64,000 nucleotides of DNA from Streptomyces sp. NRRL F-2580 (GCF_000720115.1 NZ_JOIR01000042.1:12277-76276), one strand, 5' to 3'; positions 51,991 through 61,581 are shown, numbered from the stretch's first letter. Notes: generated by a model from the sequence alone, not told the origin. Program-made: numbers and translations.

Positions 51991-53328
51991 TCACGCGTCA
52001 CCAAGGAGTACGGCGGCCCGGCCGTCCAGCTCGGCGACACCGGGAGCCTTGCCGTAACGGGAGAGGCGGACCCGCATGTCCGTCATGGCGTCGGTGATCT
52101 TCACGGACTGGACGCCGTCCGCGCAGTCTATGAACTCGGACCACGCGGTCAGGGCGCCGTCCAGGTCGCCCTGGCGAAGGTGGACGTCCCCGAGGTCGCC
52201 GAGAACGATCGCCCGGGACCGCCGGCGGTCCAGGCCGTGGACGTCGAGTGCGTGCTGGAGATGCTCGTGGGCGTCTTCCAGGTCGCCGAGACGGGCGAGG
52301 ATCATCCCGGCGTGGTGGGCCCACCGGCCGGTGGAGAAGTGGCTGGCCCAGGATTCCCCGGGGGCGGCAGTGGCCTTTTCGATGGCGTGCTGGGACCGGG
52401 CGAGGGCGGTCCGGGCCAGACGCGGGTCGCCGTCCAGGGCGGCCGCGTCCGCGAGGGTGGTCTGGTAGTAGGCGACCGCCTTCGGTTCGTCCAGGCGGTC
52501 GGCGTAGTCCACGCACCGCTCGGACAGCCGCAGGGCGACGGCCCGGCCGCGCGGGCCGAGGTCGATCGCCTGGGTGGCCATCCCGCGCAGGGCGGTAGCG
52601 GCCAGCTCGGCGGCGCCGGCTTCCTCGGCGAGGGCGAAGGCGTGCGCGTAGTAACGCTGTGCGAGGCCCTGGTGATGGTCGTCGCCGCCTTCGTCCTGGG
52701 CCATCCACCCGCACAGGTGGACCAGCTCGGACGTGGCGGCGTACAGGCCCCGGCCGGTGGCCTCGGTGTACCGGCCCTCCAGCCACGGCCCGACGCTGCC
52801 GGTCAGGTACTGGACGGCGAGCTGACGAACATGAGCGCCGCCGTACTCGGCGGCCGCGTCGCCGAAGGTACGGGTCATGGTCCGGATCGCGGCGACCTCA
52901 CAGGCCCCGACGCGTACGGCCCCAGACGGCGCGGTGGATACCCGGCGGGTGACGGCCTCGGCGTCTGGGAGCCCCAGCGCCGACAGGGCGAACGAGGCCG
53001 TGGCGGCCAGCACCGTTCGACGTTCCACGTCACTCCTCCCGAGGGCCAGCACTCCCGCCACCGTATCCATCGAAGCCTGGTTCGGATCACCCGAGTTGAC
53101 AACGCCACCCCGTGTCAGGTCCAGCTGTAAAACCTGCACCACGAAGGGAAGCCACTGCTCCGGAGAGGGCTTCCGCTCGCCCGTCATCCAACGGCGGGCG
53201 TACTGCCGCTCCAGGCCGTCGGGGCCCCGGCCGGCGGCCAGCGAGACTTCACGGGCCAGCTTCGTGGGACCCCACCCGCGTTCCTCGCACGCTGCCCGGA
53301 TCCGGTCCGTGATCGTCGCCCCCTGCAC
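51991..53328 (-). CDS. HTH regulator with tetratricopeptide repeats (NsdA-like)
   Basis: 445 aa. An N-terminal XRE-type HTH (RIRAACEERGWGPTKLAREV ... ARRWMTGERKPSPE) precedes a hydrophobic linker (RRTVLAATASFALSALGLP). TPR helices then run to the end (HHQGLAQRYYAHAFALAEEA, AHEHLQHALDVHGLDRRRSR, LGDLGDVHLRQGDLDGALTA). This is the layout of Streptomyces NsdA-type regulators of development and antibiotic production, which usually sense a small ligand or partner protein. It is divergent from the small acidic gene, with three CCTACA repeats between them. Confidence 0.82.
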   Translation of the reverse strand: MQGATITDRIRAACEERGWGPTKLAREVSLAAGRGPDGLERQYARRWMTGERKPSPEQWLPFVVQVLQLDLTRGGVVNSGDPNQASMDTVAGVLALGRSDVERRTVLAATASFALSALGLPDAEAVTRRVSTAPSGAVRVGACEVAAIRTMTRTFGDAAAEYGGAHVRQLAVQYLTGSVGPWLEGRYTEATGRGLYAATSELVHLCGWMAQDEGGDDHHQGLAQRYYAHAFALAEEAGAAELAATALRGMATQAIDLGPRGRAVALRLSERCVDYADRLDEPKAVAYYQTTLADAAALDGDPRLARTALARSQHAIEKATAAPGESWASHFSTGRWAHHAGMILARLGDLEDAHEHLQHALDVHGLDRRRSRAIVLGDLGDVHLRQGDLDGALTAWSEFIDCADGVQSVKITDAMTDMRVRLSRYGKAPGVAELDGRAAVLLGDA

Positions 53329-53342
53329 CTGCGTCCCCCTGA

Positions 53343-53368
53343 CCTACACGGGCCTACAGAGACCTACA
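53343..53368. promoter_or_regulatory. Three CCTACA direct repeats at exact 10-bp spacing
   Basis: CCTACA occurs at 53343, 53353 and 53363, placing the hexamer on one face of the helix. It begins 15 bases upstream of the TPR-regulator start and lies in the 155-base gap to the divergent operon. The most likely function is binding of the regulator to control itself and that operon. Confidence 0.7.
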
Positions 53369-53483
53369 GGATGGCCCCTCCTCCCGGGCGGTTACAGCCC
53401 GTTGACTGAACATCACCCCGCCCGGTCCGCGCCCCGTGGCCTCGAGCGGGGGCCACCAGCGGAGGAAAGCGAGCGAGGACAAG

Positions 53484-53627
53484 ATGAGCCCCGACCCCGA
53501 ACAGTTGGCCGCCGAGGACAGCCTCGACCCCAGCCCCGACCCCAGCCCTGAGCTGCAGGCCCGCGCCGAGAGCGGCATGGCCCGCTTCCTGGAGTCCTGG
53601 GAGGCGGACGCCGAGGAACCCCGGTGA
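53484..53627 (+). CDS. Small acidic peptide gene ahead of the aaRS-like enzyme
   Basis: 47 aa from an ATG with an AGGA-type ribosome binding site (GAGGACAAG). It is rich in Asp, Glu and Pro, with a short DPSPDPSP repeat and an amphipathic C-terminal helix (QARAESGMARFLESWEADAE). It is the first gene of the unit, 70 bases before the aminoacyl-tRNA-synthetase-like gene. It could be a peptide substrate or a carrier for that enzyme, or simply a small regulator. No family is recognised. Confidence 0.5.
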   Translation: MSPDPEQLAAEDSLDPSPDPSPELQARAESGMARFLESWEADAEEPR

Positions 53628-53697
53628 CTGCGGCCCCGCGCAGGCCGGCCGCCGACGAATGCAGCCGCGACACCCCGACGTACTGGAGGCAGCCCTG

Positions 53698-54804
53698 ATG
53701 GACTCCGTCGTTTCGTCCCCGAACAGCGTCCTCGCCAACGCCCTGGGCCAGGTCGAAGACGTCCTCACCCCCTACCTGCGGGCCGCGCGACCGAAGCGCG
53801 TGGAACTGTGCGTGGGGACTCAGATCAACGGCGTGCCGCACATCGGGACGTCCCTGGTCCAGGCGTTGACGTTCGCCCTGGCGGCCCGGTTGCGAGACCG
53901 GCACCAGGTCCGCGTCCAGGTCGCCTTCACGGCCCTGGACAACGCGCCCCACGAATCCGTCCAGGACCCGGCCTCGGGGCACATTTACCAGCGGGCCCTG
54001 GCCCACGCCTTCAACCCGGCCACCGTCGACAGGCAGATCGACTCCCTGTACCGGCCGCTTTTCGACGCCCTGTCATCGAGGGCGGCGGTCTCGTACCGGC
54101 TGGAGACCTACACCCAGCAGCAGGCCGGCCCCGGGTTCCGGATGACGTGGCTGCGGCTGCTGCCCCGGATAGAGGCGGCCCGCTGGTGGCTCGCACCGCC
54201 GACGGGAACGCCACATCTGCGGGTGCCGTGCCCGGCCGCCGGGTGTGGGTGGGCGGAGAAGCACGCGGAGCGGACCACCGTCCGGCCCGGCCAGGACCAG
54301 GCTGCCACCGTCGCAGCGGTCTGCCTCCAGCACGGCCCGTACGACGTCGTGATCAGGACGGGCGGAGGCGGGTACCTGGACCTCTCCACCCTGTACCGCA
54401 ACCTCGTGAAGGAACTGGCCGTTCAGCTCACCCCCGACACCCTCACCGTCATGATCAAGGGCGCCGATTGGATGCCCGGAACACTGCTGGTCAACGGAGC
54501 TTTGACCGCCGCCGGCCTGACCCCGGGGCAGATCCCGGCCAGGGTCTTCTGCCCGCAGATCGTCACCGCCACCGGCGCGAAGCTGTCCAAGTCGCTCATC
54601 CGGGAGGGCCGGGCGGAGCCGATGGACCTCGGGGACGAATGGATGCTCGATACCCGGAAGTGGCCCGGGAGCCCGGATTCCTACGCCGCCCGGCTGCTGG
54701 ATACCGCTACGGTGCTTCTCTCGCATCCCCGCCACTTCTTCCGGGACTACTCCGCCCAGGAGATCGCCCGGCTCATGGAGACCAGGAGCGTCCACGCCCG
54801 ATGA
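53698..54804 (+). CDS. Stand-alone class I aminoacyl-tRNA synthetase-like enzyme
   Basis: 368 aa from an ATG with GGAGG eight bases upstream; an in-frame ATG 13 codons earlier lacks this. The class I nucleotide-binding signatures are GTQINGVPHIGTSLVQAL (HIGH-like) near residue 50 and TATGAKLSKSLIREG (KMSKS-like) near residue 290. A Cys/His cluster between them (VPCPAAGCGWAEK ... VCLQHGPYD) resembles the zinc insertion of class I lysyl-tRNA synthetases. The usual anticodon-binding domain is missing. The next gene overlaps by 4 bases. Such truncated enzymes often activate an amino acid for a non-translational product. Confidence 0.75.
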   Translation: MDSVVSSPNSVLANALGQVEDVLTPYLRAARPKRVELCVGTQINGVPHIGTSLVQALTFALAARLRDRHQVRVQVAFTALDNAPHESVQDPASGHIYQRALAHAFNPATVDRQIDSLYRPLFDALSSRAAVSYRLETYTQQQAGPGFRMTWLRLLPRIEAARWWLAPPTGTPHLRVPCPAAGCGWAEKHAERTTVRPGQDQAATVAAVCLQHGPYDVVIRTGGGGYLDLSTLYRNLVKELAVQLTPDTLTVMIKGADWMPGTLLVNGALTAAGLTPGQIPARVFCPQIVTATGAKLSKSLIREGRAEPMDLGDEWMLDTRKWPGSPDSYAARLLDTATVLLSHPRHFFRDYSAQEIARLMETRSVHAR

Positions 54805-55166
54805 GCGACACCCCCGCCACCACCCTGCACGAACTGAACCTCTACCAGCGCTATTTCGACCTTGTGGCCAGCGGCCAGAAGACGATCGAAGTCCGGGTCA
54901 AGTACCCGAAGCTGGAGGGGATGGAGGCGGGGGACCTCATCCGATTCCGGGTCAAAGGCACCGATCAGACGTGTCTGGTCCGCGTACTCCGCGTCGCGGA
55001 ATACACCTCCTTCACAGACCTTCTGGACAGTGAAGGACCAGCCCGGGTCAATCCAGCCAGCACCCGAGAGGAACAGCTGACGAACATCCGAGCCATCTAC
55101 GGGCCGGAAAAGGAAGCCCTGGGAGCCCTGGCCATTCAGATTCAGCTGACGACCCAGGACGCCTAA
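54801..55166 (+). CDS. ASCH-domain protein
   Basis: 121 aa, with its ATG overlapping the preceding stop (ATGA). The ASCH fold pattern is visible: LYQRYFDLVASGQKTIEVRV, then KYPKLEGMEAGDLIRFRV and VRVLRVAEYTSFTDLL. ASCH proteins bind RNA or act as small amidohydrolases on modified nucleosides. Coupled to a synthetase-like enzyme, it could bind tRNA or process an aminoacylated product. The gene ends the operon. Confidence 0.8.
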   Translation: MSDTPATTLHELNLYQRYFDLVASGQKTIEVRVKYPKLEGMEAGDLIRFRVKGTDQTCLVRVLRVAEYTSFTDLLDSEGPARVNPASTREEQLTNIRAIYGPEKEALGALAIQIQLTTQDA

Positions 55167-55379
55167 CCCACGCATTCCGCAGCGCGAAGGCCCCACCGAG
55201 AGCCGCGAACGCATCGGCGACTCCACTGGCCGGATGACCACCGAGGGCCCCCGACACTGTCACCCGTGGTGCCCGCCGCGCCGAGCCCACCGCCCGCCCC
55301 GGCGATGTCCGCCCCGACGGCGCCCCGTGCTGGACCGGCCACTCGCTACACCGCGGCTTCGCCGCTCTGCTGGGGCCTC

Positions 55380-55560
55380 GCGGTCGACGAAGCGGAGCAG
55401 GACCGGCGGCTCGACATTGCGGCTGGCTGCGGCGGCACCGATGTGGAGTTCACCCCCGCCCCCGTAGGGCTGTGCAGGCCGTGGGCACCCCGACGGGGCG
55501 GCGGCCCACGTCTGCAGCCTCTCGCGGATGTTGGAGAGCCCCATGGGTGTGTCAGGGGGA
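55380..55560 (-). pseudogene. Possible histidine kinase C-terminal remnant
   Basis: The minus strand has [13 protein letters not shown] followed by [20 protein letters not shown], like the G2 box and the end of HATPase domains of NarL-type kinases (G-x-G-L-x-N-x-R-E-R-L). Nothing upstream matches a kinase, so this is at best a short fragment. Confidence 0.3.
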
Positions 55561-55599
55561 CGTGGTACCCAACGGCATCGGTTGTTGGGGCCGGGTGGT

Positions 55600-56347
55600 G
55601 TGTGGAGCCGAAGCTCGACGGCCTCGAGGTGGCAGCCCGGTACCGGGGAGGCCGGCTCGTTCAGGTCCTCACCCGCGGCGACGGCCTGGCCGGCGAGGAC
55701 ATCACCCACGCAGCCGACGCCGTCCTCGGTCTGCCGCCGGTACTCACCCAGCCGATCGACGTCGAGCTGCGCGGCGAGGTGCTGCTGACGACCGCGCAGT
55801 TCGAGGAGGCCAACCGGATCCGGCTCGCCCACGAGGCCACGCCCTTCGCGCACCCACGGAGCGGAGCCGCCGGCACCCTGCGGGCCAAGGACCGCCCCTA
55901 CCGGATCGAGTTGACCTTCTTCGCCTACAGCGCGATCGGCATGGACGACCTCGGCCACGTCGCTCTGCTGGAGAACCTGGCCGCGCTCGGCGCGAACACG
56001 GCCGCCGCCCCGATGCGGTACGAGACCGTGGAACAGGTGCAGGAACGCATCGACATGATCGCCGGCCTGCGCGCAGACCTGCCGTTCGGGATCGACGGTG
56101 TCGTTGTCAAGGCCGACACGGCCGAGGACCAGCGGCAGGCCGGCACCGGCTCGCGCGCCCCGAGATGGCGGTGGCCCGGAAACTGGCGGCCGAACACAAG
56201 GTGACACGCCTGCTGGCGGTGGAGTGGAACGTCGGCCGGACCGGGATCATCGCCCCGCGCGCCGTCCTGGAGCCCGTGGTCATCGACGGGGTGACGGTCA
56301 CCTACGCCACCCTGCTTCCGTCGGGGAGCGCGGCTCTGCGTGGCTGA
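55600..56347 (+). pseudogene. NAD-dependent DNA ligase fragment, frameshifted and truncated at both ends
   Basis: [20 protein letters not shown] carries the adenylation motif [49 protein letters not shown] and [16 protein letters not shown] follow the LigA order. After APRW the frame shifts near 56165 and continues as [20 protein letters not shown] and [16 protein letters not shown], then ends early without the OB-fold, zinc, HhH or BRCT parts. It is a duplicate LigA remnant, not the essential ligase. Confidence 0.8.
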
Positions 56348-56809
56348 ATGAGTCTCAATAAGTGCAGCTCAGATGCCCTACGCGTCGGAGGCTATCGAGT
56401 GCAACAGGTGTCGTGCAAGCGTGTCGCAGATCTTGTGACGCTAGCGCTATGACCAGAAGGGTTCGCCGGTAAGCCCGCGTCATCCGCTGCTGTGGACGCA
56501 CGACGGAGGACCGCAGCTCGTACTCGGTCGTACTCGCGTCCGGCAACGCAGCGAGATGCCGTGCCGGCGTCGAGGGCCGGTGAACCTTCCGGTCACAGGT
56601 CACCTGTGCGGCCCCTCGCACGGGTACCGACACCGCGGTCACCAGCGCGGCCTCGGCCTCCTGAGGGTTGAGCGCGGGGGCAAGGCCGAGGTGAGGCGGC
56701 CGTCGCGGCCTCCATGTGTGCGGCCTGCGCGACCAGCCGGGCGACGACCGACGGGGCGTTCGGCGCAGGCACGGTCACAGGTCCTCTGGCCGCCGGATCG
56801 AGGTCCGAC

Positions 56810-57060
56810 TCACGGCCGGCAGCGGGCTGGCGTCTCGCCACCCGTGGTCTTGCGTACCTGTTCGTTGACGACCTGGACTTCGATGAGGTCGTTGGGCTGG
56901 CAGTCGAGGAGTCGCGCAGAGCCGCGAAGGTGTCCATCTACATCCGCTGCGGTGGCTGCATGACCAGGCGGAAGACCTGCTCGCGCGAGAGGGTGACGCC
57001 CCGTTCGGCCAGCAGCGGCACCAGGTCGGCCAGGGAATCGCTAGCCAAGTTTCTTGTACA
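56810..57060 (-). pseudogene. Small XRE/Cro-type regulator remnant with frameshift
   Basis: Minus-strand pieces LADLVPLLAERGVTLSREQV and FRLVMQPPQRM (then a stop), followed by MDTFAALRD and, in another frame, DCQPNDLIEVQVVNEQVRKT, reconstruct the short HTH regulators that often accompany Streptomyces integrases. At least two lesions are present. Confidence 0.6.
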
Positions 57061-57251
57061 GCAGCCGGTTTCGGTACTCGTCCGAGATGCCTGTCGGCAA
57101 GTCCTACCCCGCTCTGACCGGTACGACGCGAGATTCACTGCGCATGCGCTTGGCTCTGGCTTGACACCCGCAGCCGGTCCTCGTCCACTGGATAGTGGGG
57201 GCCATATGTGCTTTGGGGCGCTACTCAGGTCAGTCGATCCAGGTGGGACTC

Positions 57252-59396
57252 ATGAGCCAGAAAATCTGGGTAACCGGAGACCAAACCATCGACTGGGCTT
57301 TGATGCCAGACGGACGATATACCACCCGAAGTGCCGATGACCGCCTACACGTGGCGATGAAGCTCTATTGGCATGCCGGAGGGGCTTTTCAACTGGCCTC
57401 GCTCAGTAAGGCTGCATTGCACTATGCCAGGCAAGGAACAGCAAGAACCGTTCGGCCTGCACTTTCACTAAAACAAAGGGACATAACGGCCTACGGGAGT
57501 AGTTACAATCACTCGTTTTCAGTCCTGCGGGACTATGGGGGTGTGAAGCGGGTTGAGCAATTCCTAGGCTTTAGGGGTCACAACACCCAGGTCGAGCCTG
57601 GACCTCTAAAGTTTCCATCCCCGCCAAAGAATGGAGACGCTGAAGTCATCCTGATCGATGATGCGGACTTGGGCTTCCGAAATAGCAAGAGCGACTGGAC
57701 GAAGGTCATCGAACTTGCAGAAACGGACGCCTGTAAATGGGTCCTACTGAAGATGAGCCACGGCATCAAGGATGATCATCGCGATACGCTATGGAATGCT
57801 ATTCGCCAGCTACTAGGCACAAGCGAAAATCTCAGGAAGAAACTGATTGTTGTCACGGCCGCATCGAGGCTACGTGACGCCGATGCGGAGATCAGCAAAG
57901 GCCTTTCCTGGGATCAAGCAGCTGAAGACGTGCTTTACGAGATCGAGAATCACAACAAGCTAACAACACTTAGAGCATGCCCTCGCCTAATTGTTTCATT
58001 TGGACCGAGTGGTGCGATTTTTATCGAGCACGACGAAGTGGGGAGTTTGAAGTGGCGCCTGACGTACAATCGCGAGCTACTAGAAAGAGAGTGGACCAAT
58101 GCGCACAAGAAAGGCATGATGTTCGGTTATGGCAGCGTGCTTTGCTCTGCCATAGCTTGTGAGCTGGCAACGTCGAGGGATGGCCCGGAATTCAATAGAG
58201 CAATAAAGCGCGGCCTTATCGCAATGCAGAAGCTTTATGAACAAGGGTTTAAGACTCCCTCAAGTGGGGATCTCGACCGCCAGTTCAGAATCCCTGATGA
58301 AATCTTCGAGATCAGTAAAGAAGACCTACTGGACAAGCAGTTTTGCGATACTCCAGCGGCGCCGAGAATTGAGCCAGCGCATAGCAGGAAGGTAGACTTC
58401 CCGCCGATCCTCTCTGCGTCAAGCCTCAATTTCTCTGATCGATTGAAGGTTGCTCTGCAGGGCAAGGACGGACTGCCAAAACACATACCTGTCGGGTGTT
58501 TTGGAAAGCTTGTCACGGTCGATCATACGGAGATCGAGTCTCTTCATCAGGTCTACAATTTGATCGACACATACTGCATTGAGGTTCCCCTTAACGAAAA
58601 TCCGTTGGCAATCTCAGTTTTCGGAGCCCCCGGCTCCGGAAAGGGATTTGCCATCAAGCAGCTCACCGCCCCCTGGATGAGGGACAATGACGGAGAAAGG
58701 AGTACTATTGCGCCTTTGGAATTTAATCTCTCTCAACTTAACACTGCATCTGACCTTGTGGGCGCCCTTCACCAGGTTCGCGATATCGCCCTGGATGGCA
58801 AAGTTCCCCTAGTTTTGTGGGATGAATTTGACTCACCCCTCGAAGGTCAGCCATTGGGGTGGCTTCGGTACTTCCTCTCCCCCATACAGGATGGAAAATT
58901 CCAGCAGGATGAGGTAACCCACTTGATCGGCCCTTGCATATTCGTATTCGCCGGAGGGACCAGCGAAAACTTCGAAAAATTCAAGCAGGAGGTAAAGCGC
59001 CTGGATGCCGAGGGTCGAGGTAGTAAAGGTGAAGACTTCCTAAGCCGGATGCGGGGGAATGTAGATATCCCTGGAGTAAATCCACCGTCTGGGACAAGTA
59101 AGCCTGGGCCAACCGTGATGCTTCGCAGAGCCCTTGTCCTCAATTCAATGTTTGACAAATTCAAAATAGCGAATGATGGTGAAAAATTTGAGGTAGAGGA
59201 GGGAGTGGTCCAGGCATTCATGGAGGTGAGTAGATACGAGCACGGCGTTCGCTCGATGGAGGCAATTATACGAATGAGTAATCTTCGTGGCCGGGAGCGC
59301 TACACTCGGGCTTCGCTACCAAGTCTCGAGCAGCTCAAGCTGCATGTCGACGGAGAAGAATTCTTGGAAAAGATGCGAAGTCGTCGGCATAGTTAA
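57252..59396 (+). CDS. AAA+ ATPase of unusual base composition, N-terminal ribokinase-like region
   Basis: 714 aa from an ATG with a purine-rich AGGTGGGA upstream; an in-frame GTG 19 codons earlier is less likely. The N-terminal half begins IWVTGDQTIDWALM and contains LIVSFGPSGAIF, reminiscent of PfkB/ribokinase-fold proteins. The C-terminal half has a P-loop (SVFGAPGSGKGFAIKQL), Walker B LVLWDEFDSPLEG, a sensor-like IFVFAGGTSENF and a Ser/Arg-rich end. The gene is visibly richer in A+T, with rarer Streptomyces codons (ATA, TTA, AGA) than everything around it, a clear sign of recent transfer. It stands alone. A defence role is plausible but unproven. Confidence 0.8.
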   Translation: MSQKIWVTGDQTIDWALMPDGRYTTRSADDRLHVAMKLYWHAGGAFQLASLSKAALHYARQGTARTVRPALSLKQRDITAYGSSYNHSFSVLRDYGGVKRVEQFLGFRGHNTQVEPGPLKFPSPPKNGDAEVILIDDADLGFRNSKSDWTKVIELAETDACKWVLLKMSHGIKDDHRDTLWNAIRQLLGTSENLRKKLIVVTAASRLRDADAEISKGLSWDQAAEDVLYEIENHNKLTTLRACPRLIVSFGPSGAIFIEHDEVGSLKWRLTYNRELLEREWTNAHKKGMMFGYGSVLCSAIACELATSRDGPEFNRAIKRGLIAMQKLYEQGFKTPSSGDLDRQFRIPDEIFEISKEDLLDKQFCDTPAAPRIEPAHSRKVDFPPILSASSLNFSDRLKVALQGKDGLPKHIPVGCFGKLVTVDHTEIESLHQVYNLIDTYCIEVPLNENPLAISVFGAPGSGKGFAIKQLTAPWMRDNDGERSTIAPLEFNLSQLNTASDLVGALHQVRDIALDGKVPLVLWDEFDSPLEGQPLGWLRYFLSPIQDGKFQQDEVTHLIGPCIFVFAGGTSENFEKFKQEVKRLDAEGRGSKGEDFLSRMRGNVDIPGVNPPSGTSKPGPTVMLRRALVLNSMFDKFKIANDGEKFEVEEGVVQAFMEVSRYEHGVRSMEAIIRMSNLRGRERYTRASLPSLEQLKLHVDGEEFLEKMRSRRHS

Positions 59397-59529
59397 CGCT
59401 GCAAACTTCAAGGGATGTGACACCGTTACGAGATGTCTGCCAAGCATGGCGGAATCTGGGTGTAAATGAGAATGCAACGTCGTGCGCACGGTCGCAAATA
59501 TTGATCAGAAACTCAAATGGTTCTCGTTG

Positions 59530-60185
59530 AGGGTTTACCGGACGTGGGGCCGCCGAAGTAACCCGCGGACGATGCGGGACTGGCGCTGGCGTCGGTGGAA
59601 GAAACGGCGGGTCTCAGCGGCGAGTTGGGCTTCGTCCCGACCCCGGCTGCTGGTCGGCGGGCTGCGCTTGAGGTCGACGTTGACCAGCTCGTCAGGGTTC
59701 AGCTGGGGCAGGCAGGAAGTGCAGCTCGACCTTCTCGGCGTGGTCGGCCAGCCAGGCGCGGACTTTGCGGGAAGGGTGCGCGGAGTGCCGGTCAAGCACG
59801 AGGTGGATCTTGCGGTCGAAGTTGCCGGCGAGGCGGTCGAGGAAGCGCGACATCACTGCAGCGTCGAAGGTCTCGGTGAACACCATGAAGTGCATCTGGC
59901 CTGGTCGGCGAAGACCATCTCACCGCCCTCGGCCCTCGGCCCTCGGCCAAGTCTCCTCGTGCTACCTAGCGGACCCCACTGCCGGGTCCTGCTCGACCGC
60001 GTGCTTGTCAGGCCGTTGGTACGACAGCCCCCAGCGCTGAGGTGCTTGCCCACTCCCGGGTCGGTCAGCCGCACCCGGTACAGCTTCCCGATCAGTACCC
60101 CGACCCGGCCACGGTCCACAACTGACCCGAAAGGCGGACGTTCGCCCTCGGTGCCAGAAACGAAGTTGATGTGATCATCGGTCAC
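59530..60185 (-). pseudogene. IS630-type transposase remnant
   Basis: Minus-strand fragments follow the IS630 order: VLIGKLYRVRLTDPGVGKHL, EMVFADQAR, MHFMVFTETFDAAVMSRFLD, KIHLVLDRHSAHPSRKVRAW, LNPDELVNVDLKRS and AAETRRFFHRRQRQSRIVRG. The DDE residues D (VFAD), D (LVLDRH) and E (PDEL) are still seen, but frames change several times. It lies directly after the AT-rich AAA+ gene. Confidence 0.75.
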
Positions 60186-60243
60186 CTGCTGGCTTGGGTC
60201 GAGTCGACGGCTGAGGTACTGAGCTGGGTCGAGAGCTGAGAGA

Positions 60244-60272
60244 GACGCCTCCTCGATGACGGGGGAGGCGTC
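60244..60272 (-). terminator. Terminator of the DUF6262-like fragment
   Basis: GACGCCTCC (60244-60252) pairs perfectly with GGAGGCGTC (60264-60272) across an 11-base loop, 14 bases beyond the stop codon of the minus-strand fragment. Confidence 0.65.
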
Positions 60273-60285
60273 GTCTTCAGGTTGG

Positions 60286-60560
60286 TCAACCTGCCTGGTT
60301 GAGGGCCCGAGTCAGGTCGCGGTTGGCGGACCTGGCGGCGTCCAGATCCTCCACGGCCTCATCGAGCTTGAGCTTGAGGTCTCCCCTTTCCTGCTCCAGT
60401 TGGACGACTCTCTGCTGGAGCCTGTCGATGCCGTCGGGGGCACCGAGTCCGGAATCCCTCCAGGTCTGCTCGCCCATCACCTGCGACAGTCGTTGCTCGA
60501 GCATGCTGATTCGGCCCATCAACCGGGCATTGCGTTCGTTCGCGACAGCGCCGGGACACC
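60286..60560 (-). pseudogene. DUF6262-like coiled-coil protein, 5'-truncated
   Basis: The ~85 terminal residues (MMGRISMLEQRLSQVMGEQT, then IDRLQQRVVQLEQERGDLKL and LDAARSANRDLTRALNQ) match the coiled-coil tail of DUF6262 proteins, which accompany tyrosine recombinases of Tn554-like elements. Upstream the frame loses similarity near VANERNAR, so the DNA-binding N-terminus is missing. Confidence 0.6.
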
Positions 60561-60660
60561 TTGATCAAAGTGTCTACGAGTCGAGGCCGTAGCAGCGACC
60601 GTCCGCACCCGGCCAGGCGGTATGGGCAGCCGCGCAGCGGGGTACGGGTGTGGCGTGGGA

Positions 60661-60825
60661 TGCGAACGGCTGGTGTTCGACGGCTGGATCGCCGGCGTCG
60701 GCACGGGGTCCGGTACGCGCGTGATCGTGGGCCACTGGCCGCGGTCACCCTTCGGGCCGTTCAGTGACGTGATGCTGGAGCGCGCCGACGGGTGGCGCAC
60801 GCTGCTCGCCCCCACCGCCCGGACG
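60661..60825 (+). pseudogene. Protein fragment, unknown Streptomyces family
   Basis: VFDGWIAGVGTGSGTRVIVG and HWPRSPFGPFSDVMLERADG then LLAPT read like the interior of a conserved hypothetical protein, without start or end. A C-rich run follows (near 60838) at the junction with the carboxylesterase debris. Confidence 0.4.
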
Positions 60826-60870
60826 TTCAAAACCTCCCCCCCACCCCCCTTTGCTGGAGTAATTCCCATG

Positions 60871-61581
60871 GCTCGTTCGCGGTTCGGCGGCGATCCGGGC
60901 AGAGTCACGCTGTTCGGTGAGTCCGCGGGCGCCCAGCGTTCGCCCGCACCCAGCGCAGGGCGGCCTGCTGGTCCGCCAGGCCGAACGGCGGAGCGGCGCC
61001 CAACCCGGAGTGGCCGAAGTAGCCGAAGATCCCCAACCGGTAATTTACCGTGACGACGATGGCGTCACCCTGGACCGCCAGCCGTTCAGCACTGTAGTCA
61101 CTGCCGGAACCGCCCAGGAACGCACCGCCGTGCATCCACACCAGCACGGGCCGCTTCTTCGCGGCCGGCTTCGCCGCCGACACCGTGATGTTGAGGTAGA
61201 GGCAGTCCTCCGAGCCGATGACCGCGCCCGCACCTGGTGTCGGCATCTGCACACAGCGTTGAGCCGGCCTTGTGGCGTCCCGGACACCCTGCCACGCGGC
61301 GGCGGGCACGGGGGCACGCCAGCGCAGCGGTCCGGTCGGCGGCGCGGCGTAGGGAATGCCGTCGAAGTGGTGTACGAGTCGTGGGACACGCCGCGTACCA
61401 GGCCCTGCTCTGTCCGTACGACCGTACGGCCCTGGCTCTCGGAGTCAGGGGACGCGGGGCCTGCGCCGGCCGCGGGTGCGGCGGTGGCCGACAGCAGTGC
61501 CACCGCGCACAGCAAGGGGAGGAGCGCCACGCGGAGTCCGGCTTTTCCGTACGGACGCGGTGCTGTCATGGTCGGGGGCAT
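60871..61581 (-). pseudogene. Type B carboxylesterase with frameshift and internal inversion
   Basis: The minus-strand ATG at 61581 opens a signal peptide (LRVALLPLLCAVALLSATAAPAAGA). After SHDSYTT the frame shifts near 61373, then continues through RPVLVWMHGGAFLGGSGSDY and ADQQAALRWVRANA. The next conserved block, RFGGDPGRVTLFGESAGAQ with the nucleophile Ser, is encoded on the opposite strand at 60871-60936, head to head with the rest. This needs a local inversion. The C-terminal ~60 percent of the enzyme is missing. Confidence 0.75.
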
